This document shows, in pieces, positions 10,890 through 22,506 of a stretch of 64,000 nucleotides of DNA (its first letter is position 1; every line of letters begins with the position of its first letter). Source of the stretch: Forficula auricularia (lineage: Eukaryota; Arthropoda; Insecta; Dermaptera; Forficulidae); NCBI GenBank assembly GCA_024734495.1, contig JALMQS010000225.1, positions 9,303,094-9,367,093 on the forward strand, in the 5' to 3' direction. The translations under genes and the position numbers were made by a program. Under the pieces are notes generated by a model. It ran no database searches, was not told the DNA's origin, and worked only from the letters and a program-made list of their open reading frames with translations.

Positions 10890-11789
10890 GAACTTGAGAA
10901 AGGAGTGATTTGCTCGATGCCAAATTTAAAAATAAAATGTAATATAACTTTAAGTTTCTTCATAAAAATGTTGTTCAAAAAACAGTTAAATATGGAGTAC
11001 AAGTTATTTTGTATATATAAAAGACAACTTTTATTCTGGAAAAAAGATAGGGTAATTTTAAGTAAAAAAAAGATGAAAATCATTAAACGTTCTTATCGAA
11101 GAACAAAATACTGAAAGAAAGCGTTTATATATGCAATTTTTAGTTGTTAATAAAGATAACAGACAACTGAGTAATGAACAATTAAAAAAAGTTATTAAAA
11201 ATGACAACTTATAAAGAGGTTGGCACAATAATTGAGCAGAAAAATAAGAGCTGAGTAATAACTAATAACTAATCAAGTGTACAAAACTTTTGAAATAAAA
11301 ACTCAAAAAGAGAACTTCGAGGTCAATTGATTTAAATTTTCAAGTCCCCGGTAATTTTGGGTATAATTAAAAATAAACTGGTGTGTTCACCACATAACTT
11401 TCACATTTTCATTTATTTGAAATCATCGCAACACTACTAATTTACACCCTCTTCCTTTAATTCGTTTTTTTTTTTTGATTTTCTCAAAAAAAGTTAATTT
11501 CATTTTGTAACTTCTAAGTAAAAGAAATCGATGCCCTTAATAGTTGGAAACCTGATTTGGGACATAAAATCTGATATTGTGGTCCCCAGAGGCCAAAGAG
11601 GGGCCAAAAATCCATTGGTCAGTGGGTACGAATGTACCACCCTGCGTTTCGCAACCATAAGTCTTTTTAAAATTTAAGCTCGACATAGGCTAGAAGGAGT
11701 ACAGGAAGCTTTTTTCTTGATTGCATTGCACAGTTGTGGGGGGCTTTTGGCGTCGGTTCTGGGGTCCTACTGGCGCCCATATATACATG
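10890..11789. other. AT-rich DNA, no clear feature
   Basis: Short lysine/isoleucine-rich open frames on both strands have no homology I recognise. The interval 11560-11660 is less AT-rich but shows no coding or repeat signature. Confidence 0.45.
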
Positions 11790-12650
11790 TTTTTTTTTGT
11801 TTTGTTTTAATGCAATCGAATGCAAGAAGGGGTGCACAAGTAAAGATGGAGCCCCTATGCATCTCAAAAGACCCTTACATTACCGAAGAGAAGGGAAAGT
11901 TGATTAAGTGAGAGGGTGTAGACGTAGGTGTTTATGCACTCGGGCTTTGAAGGTTTGAAGATTATAAGTGCTGGGAAAGATGGAGAGAGTTCCAGTTCCT
12001 TGAAGTCATGTGGATATATGTATTGGCGAATGAAGTGGTCCGGCACTTTTCTAATTTGACCGCGAAAGAGTATTGGGAGTCGGCAAAACGCGTGCTACGC
12101 GCAAAGCATGCTTTGGGGGAACTATTGATTTTATCTCATCAGAGCACCTGCCGTGATAGTATCTATAGAAAAGGGAAAGGGCAGAGACATTTCTTCGATG
12201 AGCTAGCGAGTCGAGGGAGTCGGTGAGGGTAGAATCGTCAATTAGCCTGACGGCTCGTTTCTGAATTGCATCCAGGGTAGCAAGAGAATATTTAGAGGCT
12301 TCTCTCCATAGATGAGAGCCGTATTCGAGACAGGGACGGATTTGGTCTTTGTAGATGGTGAGAAGATGTGGGGGCTTGTAAAATCGCTTGGACCTGAATA
12401 AGTAGCCAAACTTCCTTGCTGCAGATTTCGCCACAGAGGAGATGTGTTCATTCTAAGACAGGTCAGATGCGACAGAGACGCCCAACATGGATAGGCTGTC
12501 ACACATTTTCAGGGTATTCGAATCGAAGTGAATATCAGGGAAATTTTTATTTTCGCGCCTAGAAATTAGACAACATTGAGTCTTGTTTGCATTAATATTA
12601 ACTAAATTTTGAGAGTAATGTAATGTAATTTTCACTAATAGCCACAACAT
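11790..12650 (-). pseudogene. Non-LTR retrotransposon (LINE) 3' end, RT C-terminal part
   Basis: Minus-strand peptides QIRPCLEYGSHLWR, LDAIQKRAVRLI and SLFYRYYHGRCSDE are the conserved region downstream of the catalytic palm in Jockey/CR1-type reverse transcriptases. An in-frame TAG at 12453-12455 replaces the tryptophan expected in 'DLSWNEH', and frameshifts follow below 12050. The 3' UTR ends in an A-rich tract (about 11790-11810, read on minus). The copy is 5' truncated near 'NANKTQCCL' (about 12600) and dead. The same family lies at 41625-42440 and, split, at 58806-58859 / 60594-60755. Confidence 0.85.
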
Positions 12651-12799
12651 CTGGCGTAATTGTTTGGACGGCTGATGAAGGTTGCAACCTAATTTGTAAA
12701 TATATCTGTTTTCTTTCTCTCTTTGCTGCCCCCCCTCTGCATTGCGAAATAAATTAGTCATTAAAATCGGAAAACCGGAAGTGGACACTTATATGAAAC

Positions 12800-13918
12800 A
12801 TTTTTTGATTTTCTCAAAAACAAACTTTTTTAAAAATTAGTGTATTTATCTAGTGTCATGAGTTATTAGTTAGTCAAATTTTTAATCCGATTCAAAAAGG
12901 AAGGGGTGTAAAGTAGTAGTCTCGCGGTGCAGAACCCTAAAAATGAGCAAACCAAGAAATAGTAGGTTGCCATTATAAAGAAGTTGTCCTATAAATAGGT
13001 AAATGATTTGTGAGAGGTTGTATTTTTGTTTGCCTATTTGTAGCTGCTAATAGGCTGTATTTATTTGTGTAGTTGATCTTTGTGTAAATTGACATGTAAT
13101 CCTTTGATTAGCCGTCGCGTTCTCTTTAGTCTTAACTCGTTTCTCGTTTCTTTCCTTCCTCCGCCTTATCTGTGTTATTTCTTCGCTCACTTGACACCAC
13201 TTAATTTCATTTCCTCTCTCTCTACTGTAAATCTTTTTTCAATTTCTTTCCCTCTCCCTCCTCCTCGTCCCCTTTTTCTGTTTCTCGATCCCCGACCCTC
13301 TTTTTTTCTTTTTTTTCTTTCTATAAATTAATCTTCGTAACGGCAGCAGCAGTAGCATCAGCCCCTTTTTCGAAATATAGGCAAGAGTTTGGGGTGCTAA
13401 TTAAACCGTTGTTAAAAACAGCTCGTAAATCCAGTCGACTATTATTACCCCCGCCCTGTTGACGTCTCGCAACTCGCAAGGGAGGCATCAATCATGGCGA
13501 TAAAGAATCATTTTCATTACATGCGTGAAGAAGAAAGTGCAAGATCGCATCATTCAAAAAATGCAAAGATACAACAATGTAGTTGTCTTCTCCCCAATAG
13601 GTCAATTCTTTTTACTTTACCATACACACTATGGAGAATTGTTTGTTTATTTATTTATTAAAAACATTGTATCTGTAGGGCCATCTAGCCCTTTAGTGTA
13701 CAATTTTTGGCCAATTCAATTACATAAGTATTAATATAATATAAAACAAAAACGGAAAAACAAATATAAAAGCAAGAAAAATTCAAAAAGTAAAACATAT
13801 GGTACATAATAATTAAATGAAACATAAATATTAAAAATACAATATATATATAGAAGGAGAGTAAAAAAATAATAATGCTAACATATAGGATACAAAAACA
13901 GAAAATAGAAATAAAATA
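12800..13918. other. Low-repeat region with pyrimidine-rich block
   Basis: 13080-13320 is strongly pyrimidine-rich on the plus strand. 13340-13520 has mixed composition with a CAGCAGCAGTAG run and no repeat partner that I could find in the window. It could be single-copy intronic or regulatory DNA. The open frames are short and unconvincing. Confidence 0.35.
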
Positions 13919-14353
13919 TTAAGCTAGGTGCTTGCGAAGTTCTTCCTCGAATGCTTCAGGACGCCCAATCTTCCTTACTTTGAGTGGCAGTGAGTTCCAG
14001 ACCTTGGTCGCCGTAACCTCAAATGAGTCCGCCATCATTCTGCTTCTATGTGGTGGATAGACCAGCGCGCGCGCACGTATTGACGGACCACAGGCCAGCT
14101 TCCGACTGAGATAGTCAGGCGCACGACCCAAGAGAACCCCGTGCACAAACTTAGCATATCTGTACTTTCGGAAGGCACCGAAGTTCATCCCCAGGATCAT
14201 GGATGAATACTCAGATATGCTTGCTCTTGGCTCAAGTTGGTAAATGTACCTGGCACAGGCGTTGAAAGCAACATAAAGACGTTGTCTGCTTCTGCTATCT
14301 AGATTGAAATAGATGGAGTCGCAATAAAGGAAGTGGGGAAGCACGATAGCCAT
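13919..14353 (-). pseudogene. Second LINE family, RT C-terminal fragment
   Basis: An open frame of 144 codons. Peptides such as RQRLYVAFNACARYIY, LGMNFGAFRKYRYAKFVHG and ATKVWNSLPLKVR are typical of the region after the RT domain in insect CR1/Jockey-like LINEs. An in-frame TAG lies just upstream of the first Met, and the sequence ends there, so the copy is 5' truncated. A SINE sits immediately upstream. It belongs to a different family from 11790-12650. Confidence 0.8.
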
Positions 14354-14381
14354 AATAATCTATTGACGGATTGTTGTATTT

Positions 14382-14656
14382 CTTCTTCTTCGAGCGCCAT
14401 ACCCGAAACGGGTGCCGGCTCCTCTCCACATATACCTGTGCTGAGTGTGTTTAGTTGTTTTACACAGATATACGGGACCTACTTTTTAACGCCGGTTCCG
14501 AACGGCTAATTTGGAGAGGTTACTAGGCAATTATACTCTTGGTAGGTTGCCATTACTTTCCAAGAGGAGGCGACTGCAAATATCTATCTGCCGAGACTCG
14601 GTCTCAAACCAGCGATCTTCGAGTCAGCGAGCCAGCACTCTACCCACAGTCGCCTC
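14382..14656 (-). repeat. tRNA-derived SINE, 275 bp, 11-bp TSD
   Basis: Perfect TSDs TTGTTGTATTT flank it (14371-14381, 14657-14667). On the minus strand it starts AAGAGGCGACTGTGGG and carries an A-box-like GTGGGTAGAGTGCTGG and B-box-like GGTTTGAGACC. It ends in a GAAGAAGAA tail. The two copies of 'gaggcgactg' in the element may reflect tRNA-like pairing ends. It lies just upstream of the truncated LINE. Confidence 0.85.
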
Positions 14657-14696
14657 TTGTTGTATTTGAATAGGAAAAATTGTTGATCATATAGAG

Positions 14697-15573
14697 CAGG
14701 GATATCAATCTTTTTGGCTTACACGGGCCTCATTTGAAGTAAAAAAATGCCTCGGGTCCTAGATAAAATCTACTAATTCTCTTGATATTTTTTAATCAAC
14801 AAAGATAGTTAATAATTAATAAAGTTGTTTTAGGAAAATAAGGACAATAATTTTTATTTTTTGCCAAAGTTTCGTCAACTTTGTTGCCTTCCACAGGAAA
14901 TTAACTTCATTGCATATTTCTCATTTTTTCAATATTCCTCCTTAGCAAATATATTAGGCCAGTCATCAAACACCTAATATGTTTGCCAAGAAAGAATATT
15001 GATAAAATGAGAAATATGCAAGGAAGTTAATTTATTTGAGCCCTGATGAAGTTAAAAAATAAAAATTATTTTCATAAGATATTGTCCTTATTTTCCTATA
15101 ACAACTTTATTAATTTGATCGATGTACATAAATAATCAAAATAATAGTTAATAACGTAGAATAATGATATCCAACATTCATGACAAAGAATCAAAAATGT
15201 CTTAAAAATATTTATAAATGAAGTCAAAAATATGACAAAGTTGTGATTATTTTTTCTGAAATCTTGATAAATTTTTTTACATTCAGTATCTAAAATCTGT
15301 CCATTTATTTTTCGAAAATTTTTGGGCAGATTGTCCAATTTCTTCTTATTTTAGAATAAAAAAAAATATATTATTTCAAATTGTTTCGGATGTGTTTTTC
15401 AGTAAGTTTTTTTTTTTTTTTTTATTTTAAATAATTGGCTTCGGGAACTTAGATGCCCATTTAGTCAATTTTCAGTAAGTATATATATAAAAATCTCAAT
15501 GTTTTAAGCAGGTTTATAATTTTATATCGGGCCGCATTCAATGCAGTGCTGGGCTGCGGTCTGAACACGTCTG
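14697..15573. mobile_element. hAT (Buster-type) element, 877 bp, with internal foldback
   Basis: The left end CAGGGATATCAATCTTTTTGG and the right end finishing in CTG after 'gcggtctgaacacgt' are degenerate hAT termini. The 8-bp flanks ATATAGAG (14689-14696) and ATGTAGAG (15574-15581) have one mismatch and central TA. Inside, arms of about 143 bp (14814-14957 and 14973-15115) form a near-complete hairpin with about 15 bp of loop. This may be a nested MITE. Confidence 0.75.
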
Positions 15574-15581
15574 ATGTAGAG

Positions 15582-15998
15582 CATTTTTTTATTTCTTCTG
15601 AAATTATTTTCTAATAAATTTAAAAAACATAAATATTTTGGTTTATATACTTAATTGGATTGGCCTCTGGACGGCTCATACATAGACATATTATTATTAT
15701 TTTTTATCAAAAACTTTTTACCTACCCACCCAGGTGCTCATTTGTGTGAAATTAAAAAAAATAAGTATCATATAAGAATAATAAAAAATTATATCAATAA
15801 ATTAAATTATCTACCCTCATCACTTTCTCATTCAAGATTTCATACTTATTAGCAGAATTGTGGTAAATTAAAAATCTGTAAAAATGTCAAACTTTGCTAA
15901 GAAAATAATATTTTCACCTTCGTTTCGTTGGGTAATGGTAATAAAATTCAAAAATGAAAATTTTTCATAAATTGTATAGGTATTGATAAATAATTGAC
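15582..15998. repeat. AT-rich interval with repeat shared with 7945-8025
   Basis: 15690-15785 matches 7945-8025 in inverse orientation. Nothing else recognised. Confidence 0.5.
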
Positions 15999-16153
15999 TC
16001 GGACTAGGCTGGGCGCGCCGCTTGGGTCGGCAACCATACGAACAAGCTCAGACTTGTTCAAGAGGGAGGGGTAAGCCGAATATACGTGGTTGGCGAACCT
16101 GACGCGGATGGCGCTTTCCATACAAATGATCGGATCTTTGGGATTAATTAGCA
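15999..16153 (-). CDS. Candidate exon of an unidentified gene
   Basis: A minus-strand open segment of about 51 codons in an island much richer in GC than its surroundings. The peptide includes AIRVRFANHVYSAYPSLLNK and SELVRMVADPSGAPSLVRV, which looks like folded protein. It is preceded by a good acceptor (tttttctag, AG at 16154-16155 read on minus). The 3' boundary is uncertain, since the available donor (GTCAAT) is weak. I do not recognise the family. It could also be a pseudo-exon or a transposon remnant. Confidence 0.3.
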
Positions 16154-16159
16154 CTAGAA

Positions 16160-17769
16160 AAATTTCACTGACAATGACTAAATTGAAAAGAATACTAAAA
16201 AATTACATACTATCGGTGAGTTTTTAGACGACGATCATGCTTGGACTTGATTTATGACATATTCTCAGCAGGATTACTTTGTATATTTCTTTTATTTATT
16301 TATTTGTTTTGTTTATTTATATATTTTATTCTATTTATTTGTTTATTTATTGTTTTATTTTTTAAATCTTGACTTTCATCTCCTCGTGGAGCCTATGATA
16401 AAAAAAACACAAACACAATCACAAATACACGCATTCTGCCAAATTGATAGAAAAAATTATTCTTTTTAATTTAATTTAATAAAATCAAGACCTGAGCGTA
16501 TTATTATAATTTAAGATAACAGAGGCAAGCCAGCAAATTAGGGACGTTTGAATTTTATTTTAATCGGAAATGAGAATACTTTTAACAGAAGGTATTATGT
16601 TGTTCGTTTGTGATGTAAACATCCATAAAATCATATAAGTCGATCAAAACGTCGTAGTTATATTGTATTATGTGTTCGTGTTTAATAAATAATTATAATT
16701 AATTATGTGTGATTTAAATAAAAATTAAAACTTTAATCAAATTAATCACAAAAATAAAATCTTCAACAACTTCATTACTAATATTTTATAATCTTGACTA
16801 TAAAAATCCTCAATGTGTTAAGACCTCGGGAAAGAATGCAATACTTTTACATAGGTCTAATATATTACGATAGATATGAGTGACAATAAAAAAAAATTTC
16901 GATGGACTGACTCGCCTGGCAGGCTTACCTAATTATATATCAGTGTTGACCAAGTTAATATTTTCCTTGTGAAAGACGAGCATAGTGTAGTATTCGTATA
17001 TTTAGTAGTCTTCTGATTTTTTGCTCCATTCATGGTATAATTTTAATTCAATCATTTTATCTATCTAAATAAAGTTAATTTTTAGTCCAGAAGCTTCTAT
17101 TTGATCAAAGCTCGTTTCTGGAGGCGGTTCTGTTTGTTCAACAAGGTTTCTGTTTATTTCCATGATTTATTATCGATAGCATGGCCTCCGGGCCCACCAA
17201 GAAATGATTTTTATTTATTTTTCTATATTACTGTACATCAAACACACCGGTATTTGGTATTGTACAAAAAGTCAATTAACTCGATTCATTGGGGCGATGT
17301 TAAAAACCATTGAGCCTTTTATCGGGACAGCCAGGCATAAAAAAAAATTCAAATAAAATATTAGACATATATAATTATTAGCTGAATGCCTTCGCGCGGG
17401 CTGTTCTTATTTTGGTAAAAAAAAGAAGAGTCAATAAACATAAATTATTAATAGCTGAAGCATTTTCAATATACTAATGTCTTAAATTGTTGTACCATAA
17501 AAACCCAGTTGGATTCAACTATTCATTTTGAGGATTTGGTAAATTCATTTTCGAGTTCTCCATGGTACAATAAACACCATTTTAAATAAAGGCCTAATAA
17601 TCTGGACATTTTAGCCTTTTCGTTTTCTGAGATTTTTGAAAATTTTAATTATTTAAAAACCCAGCATAATTTCAAAGGGTGATAAATACTCTTTTGGATA
17701 AGGGCGTACTCCATTCTTTTTTAAGATTCTTGATTTTCTGGGTTTTAATATTTTTCATTAATTGAAGCT
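16160..17769. other. AT-rich DNA, no clear feature
   Basis: The low-complexity open frame at 16254-16469 is Tyr/Phe-rich translation of T-rich DNA. A 17090-17320 frame has no homology I can name. No transposon ends recognised. Confidence 0.45.
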
Positions 17770-18076
17770 TAGACCATGAAATATCTAGACACGCCCTCTG
17801 CTACTCTCCACACAGAGTGAAGTGAGGCCAACATCGCCTACAGATGACGTCACGTTCTCGCATAAATATTTTGGTATATTAATTTAATATTAATTTGGGA
17901 TTATTGGAATCCAAAAATAAATAATCTAAGCTACGATAAATTTATCTCATGTATAATAATTCGTATAGTGGCATGCTATTTCTGGGTGTTTCTTACATAC
18001 AGATGACGTCACATTCTCTAGATGATGTTGGCCTCACCAAATCGACACCAGGGTGTGTCTATATATTTAATGGTCT
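17770..18076. mobile_element. MITE with CRE-like motifs, 307 bp
   Basis: The ends TAGACCATGAAATATCTAGAC and, inverted, GTCTATATATTTAATGGTCTA form the TIR, continuing into ACACGCCCT/AGGGTGTGT. Two copies of CAGATGACGTCAC (about 17840 and 18001) contain the palindrome TGACGTCA. The flanks share an AATTGAA(G)CT-like sequence, possibly a 9-10 bp TSD. No coding capacity. Confidence 0.7.
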
Positions 18077-18224
18077 ATGAATTGAACTAGTAATTCCAGG
18101 GCCTCATAGAATATTCACACTCTTTTTGCTTGCCTCCTTGATAAATTTCAGCAAATTAAATATTAAAATAAAAATTTAATAATGTAATTATTTGTCTCCA
18201 AGCTATGCCACCCCTGAAAATTTT

Positions 18225-18420
18225 TCTGCCGACGCCCGTGATATGTGTATATATACCTACCAGTGGGGGTTGTTGATTTTTCAACCAGGGGATGTTGCCC
18301 AAAAAACTACCCTTCATTTTTTTATTTTAATTTTGCTTTTTTTGCAAATTTTATCTAATACGCATTATTTTCGTTATTTTTCAAATTTAAATTAGATTTT
18401 TTTTTAAATATATTTTGCGA
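18225..18420 (+). repeat. Interspersed repeat family B, copy 1
   Basis: Shares 'ccagtgg', 'gatttttcaaccaggggatg' and 'gctttttttgcaaatttta' with 23935-24110. It also matches, inverted, the sequence at about 36900-36953 plus 37484-37625, where a foldback element interrupts it. Non-coding. Confidence 0.65.
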
Positions 18421-18577
18421 CCTTCGCCCCAAACGAATACTGCTTTGTGTGAGTGAGGATAGGAGTCAGAAATTAAATCTAGTGACTTAAATTCCAGATT
18501 GACGATCTTCCACAATGAATCAGTCTCTCCTATAAGAAAATCTTAAATTCCACCTAATTGTATTGCTATAAGCAAGC

Positions 18578-19385
18578 TATGACTTGTCTTCAGGACTCTT
18601 AGTTATTTCCGATCTTATATATTGAGCTAATTTAGGGAACGCGGTAATGCTTTATAGTGAAATATTATTAAAATTATATTAGGTTGGAGTTGGTGGTTTT
18701 CCACAAGGAGAACAATAAAAATACAAAGATTTTTTTATAAATTTACTCTAAATATTTCGACCTCTTAAATCATCGTCAGGAGAACATTGACAGTCAATGT
18801 TCTCCTGACGATGAGTTAAGAGGTCGAAATATTTAGAGTAAATTTATAAAAATTCATTGTATTTTTATTGTTCTCCTTGTGAAAAACCACCAACTCCAAC
18901 CTAATATAATTTGTATATATTGAGATTTGTTAGAAATGGATTATTCTAGAAATTCTCGAATCATCTTTATTTATTCCCTTTTTCTATTATTTCTATTTTA
19001 ATAGTTTCTCAGCGAGAACAATTTTTATTCGAATAAAACTTGTCTGAACTTGTCTTTGACATGCTTGAACTGGAAGATATACCAAGCAGGGACTTCAAAC
19101 CTTCTATCAGCGCCCTTTTTGGAAAAATAATTAATTTTAAGTGCCCTTTTAAAAACAACTATGGAACAATTTTATTTAATTTCAAGTACCAATATACTTT
19201 TCAAAACAAAAAATGTTTTTTTATACAAATATATGATATAACTGATAATAATTTGAAAATTTAAGGATCCTTCTGAAATTTTGAAGTCCACTATATAATA
19301 TATTTATGAAAATACTCTAAATGTTTGAAATTTTAGTGATGCGCCGAAACCACAGCATCCATGGACCACTGATACTTACATATAT
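18578..19385 (+). repeat. Interspersed repeat family A, copy 2 (interrupted)
   Basis: Second copy of the 4127-4545 repeat, split by the foldback at 18627-18913. The 75-codon open frame at 19040 lies in this repeat, and its counterpart in copy 1 is not open, so I do not call a gene. Confidence 0.75.
18627..18913. mobile_element. Foldback element, 287 bp, 11-bp TSD
   Basis: Two arms of about 110 bp meet at 18791 with almost no loop. TSDs TATATATTGAG lie at 18616-18626 and 18914-18924, and copy 1 of the host repeat (4127) shows the uninterrupted sequence. The outer left sequence 'gggaacgcggta...agtgaaat' is the reverse complement of the right tail of 36954-37483, which is the same family. Each arm carries CTGACGATGAG...GGTCGAAA. 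Confidence 0.88.
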
Positions 19386-20517
19386 TGAGGTAATTAAATA
19401 AATAAACTTGGACAAATTGATAAATTTCATCTCATTACTTTTCTGCGTTTAGATATGTAAAAATTTAAATTTTTGACCCTCCCTCCCTCCACACACACAC
19501 ACACACACACACTCCCAAAAAGTCTAGTCAATACTCTTCAAAGCTTTTAAATAAGAGAATATATGTCCTTACTTTATTTTTACAAGCTCGGCTCCATTGG
19601 GGTTTTTGGAATTTTGGATTTTTTTTTAGGAATATTTGGGATATCAGCTTCTCTGATAGTTTTTAGGATATTTCAAGATTTTAATCAATTAATGCCTTTT
19701 TATATTTTTTTTCATTACACTTCAATTTATTAGTATAGAAAGATAAAATGAACACAACATATTTTGGCAGATCATTGAAATGCATTATTTGTTTACACAT
19801 TCCTATTTACAATAGATTTGAATTTCAATTCTCGACTTTTCAATTCAATAGCAAAAACAAAGTGATTAATCATATTACTTTATATAATATGTTAAAGGCA
19901 ATAAAATTTGTTTATTATCATTATTATTATTGTTTATTTATTAATTTATTTTTTGGTTGATTGTTTTTTTCTAATTTATTATTTATTGCCTAAAATTCAT
20001 TATTAATTGTTTGGTGAATCGTATTCATAATTTAATTAATTTATAAGATCTTAGGAAATTGGATAAAAATTAAATTCAGAGTTTTATATTGAATAAGACG
20101 GACGTATATTGGAACTCCTCGACTCTATTTTCAATATTGAAAATGCCAAGTTCCTCTCTGATATCTCGGATCCTAAAGTAAACCTATCTACTTTTGAACA
20201 TCCTATTACAGGTCAAAGAAAGAGCATTTCTGCTTCCACGATTTGTGTCATGATTTTTTTTTAGCATATATCTCCCGTTTCACCTATGTACAACGATTGT
20301 TTCGAGATAATTTGAGCACAGTGTCTCTTTTTAAGAAGATTTCGTCTGAAAAATAAAACAAAATTTGAATTTTTCAGAGAGGACTCAAAAAACAAAAAGA
20401 AAACAAACAAACAAAAAAAAGCTACGTTCTCTGGACCCTGCAGTGGGTTTTAAAATAATAAATTAAATTTTCTAATTGTAATAAAAATTTTTGTCATGAA
20501 TCATTAGTGTGTATCAA
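19386..20517. other. AT-rich DNA with CA microsatellite
   Basis: A CA run lies at about 19490-19512. An open segment at 20104-20270 (+) lacks a start and any recognised homology. 20395-20460 resembles Helitron-proximal sequence near 22490. Confidence 0.45.
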
Positions 20518-21357
20518 AATAAGCTGACGTGTTCTGATGTGGCACATCCACTTGACTTTACCATACAACCTGGCCCCTCACTTACATTAATATTTAATAA
20601 AATTATTTATAATCATGTAGGGGAGGGGGGTTAGTTTTTGCATTTTTAGACTCCTGAGGGGCACACTGATTATGTATACAAAATTTGGTTTAGTTTGGTC
20701 AAATGGCCAAGATTTTCATTTTTTGATCCACACCCCCCCCCCTTGTCCATTTTGGACGGTTAGTTTGTGCATTTTTAGACTTCTGGGGACCCATTGATTA
20801 TGTATACAAAATTTGGTTGAGTTTGGTAAATGGCCAAGATTTTTATTTTTTGACCCTCCACCCCCCCATTTTGGGCGGTTAGATTTTGCATTTTTAGACT
20901 TCTGAGGGTCCACTGATTATGTATACAAAATTTGGTTGAGTTTGCTCAAATGGCCTAGATTTTTAATTTTTAACCCCCCTCCCTCGACCCCCCTTAATTT
21001 TGGGTCGATATACAGCAAAATCTAATCAGCTCTTAATCTCAATGGACCAAAACTACGTGTGAAATTTGGTTTCGATATTCACACTAGTTTTTGAGCTAGC
21101 TCGTCCACAAATTTGGTAACGCACAGACTAACTAAGAGACATTTTGACAAAATAATTATTATCTCTAAAAATATAATTTTTTCGATGTTTACTTATTAGA
21201 GCTTTTTTGTAGAGGAAAATGCCATGGTTTAGCTCAATTTTTTTAATCAAAATAGTTTTAGCAGTTTTTGAGATATTTCGAAAAAAATAAGAAAAAAACC
21301 ACTTTTTTCATGCACGATTACAATACTTGACCATACCCTGTATGGCAAAGTAAAAAA
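20518..21357 (+). repeat. R110 interspersed repeat, full copy with about 3 monomers
   Basis: Begins ATAAGCTGACGTGTTCTG and ends CTGTATGGCAAAGTAAAAA, as do copies at 35996 and 46418. The core is a roughly 110-bp monomer repeated in tandem ('tgattatgtatacaaaattt', 'ggttgagtttgg', 'tttttgac' plus a C-run, 'cattttgggcggttag'). The 3' segment has 'gatgtttacttatt' and 'tttttgagatatttcgaaaa'. Open frames with WGGGG runs are translations of the C-runs. The class is unknown. Confidence 0.85.
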
Positions 21358-22421
21358 TCACTTCGGGGTCATCGCGCAAGCCGATTATAATAAGTATATA
21401 GATAGATAGATATAGAATAAAAATTTTAAATATTAAAAAATAAATACATTTTAAAATAGTGATCAAAAATTAATATTTAATATATTTTGAAATTTTTTTA
21501 AAGACAAGATTCATTACAAAAAAGCAATCGACATAATTATGGTTCATGGATAAGGGGGGCTCAGCGCCCCACTTCAAAGGTCAAGGGTAGTCCCGGAGCC
21601 CACCCCGAACCCGGCCCCTATGTCACGTAATATTTATAATAAAGAAAAAATATGCATATGTCTAAAACAAAATACAAATAAATACATTTAGGTTTAGTTT
21701 AATCAACTTAGTTTGTTATTAATGCGAGGCTATTAAGTCAAATTCACGTAGTGAACAGTAAACATGTCAGAATATTTTAGAGTTGGTAAATTTATTTTGA
21801 TAGGAATTGAACATGGCTATAAATCTAAACTTCTTTACTTTTTTGATGTTTATAACTTATCACAAGTATCATAAAAATTGCCTCATATTTCAAATGATGT
21901 TATAAGAAAGCTAAAGGGCCGGACACCGGGTGCTCTGGTTAGAGAAACAATGAAAAAGGAGGAGGTTTAATCAGGGACGACATTTAATTGATACCGCCTG
22001 CTGTTCCTCGGCTTAATTTGCTTTTTATTATTTTTAATATAAAATTTTTATTGTAATCGTCTTTTTTCGCTTTCTTTCTTTCCTCTTTTACTTTTTTTTT
22101 TTATATTCATCATTTAATTGAAACTCTTGGACGGGTGAAACAGAAAGACAGTCGTTGCAAAGAGAGTGAGAGTGAGACAATGGAGAAAATGAAAATATAC
22201 GACGAATGGGAAAAATTTAAATTCACCCTTGAGTAACGTTTAATATAAAAATGATAAAAATTTTATTTCCATCCTCATTTGTCCCTTTTTATCAAAATTC
22301 GATTTAATATTTGTTAATAGATATTATCGTTCAATGTTTTTGGCATGCTGAAAACATTCGAAACAATTAGAGTTCAGAGGATAAGAACCAGTTAATTATA
22401 GGCTACTATAATATTATAAAA
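21358..22421. other. AT-rich DNA, little recognised
   Basis: 21375-21395 has a 'cgcgcaagccgat' end-like motif also seen at 23262. 21540-21620 is GC-rich without an open frame. 22040-22200 has poly-T and purine-rich blocks. No gene seen. Confidence 0.4.
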
Positions 22422-22493
22422 CCAGCTGCGAAGCCCGCTTTCGGAGGAAATCTTGCTGACCAGGGAGCCCATGGACTCCGCACTATGTTTTAA
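22422..22493 (-). mobile_element. Helitron 3' end fragment
   Basis: On the minus strand 'gctccctggtcagcaag', 'cgaaagcgggcttcgcag' and terminal CTGGT parallel the 55-kb Helitron end (CCCTGGCTAGCAAG ... CGAAGGCGGGCCTTGCAG CTAGT). The terminal CTAG is mutated to CTGG. The rest of the element is missing and a foldback has inserted beside it. Confidence 0.55.
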
Positions 22494-22506
22494 AATAATA
22501 ATTTAC

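Noticed and set aside
11864..12046. 60-codon minus frame next to the LINE
   Set aside because: An out-of-frame reading of the LINE 3' coding end; the homologous frame is a different one.
16254..16469. 71-codon Tyr/Phe-rich frame resembling membrane segments
   Set aside because: Low-complexity translation of a TTTAT-rich stretch.
20104..20270. Open segment with no stop for about 55 codons (+), peptide ending near PITGQRKSISASTIC
   Set aside because: It lacks a start, a convincing acceptor and any recognised homology. Worth a tblastn, but unsupported as a gene.
20716..20913. Trp/Gly-rich minus-strand frame (also seen at 24788, 36068 and 48867)
   Set aside because: Recurs only within R110 monomers; the WGGGG runs come from the C-runs.
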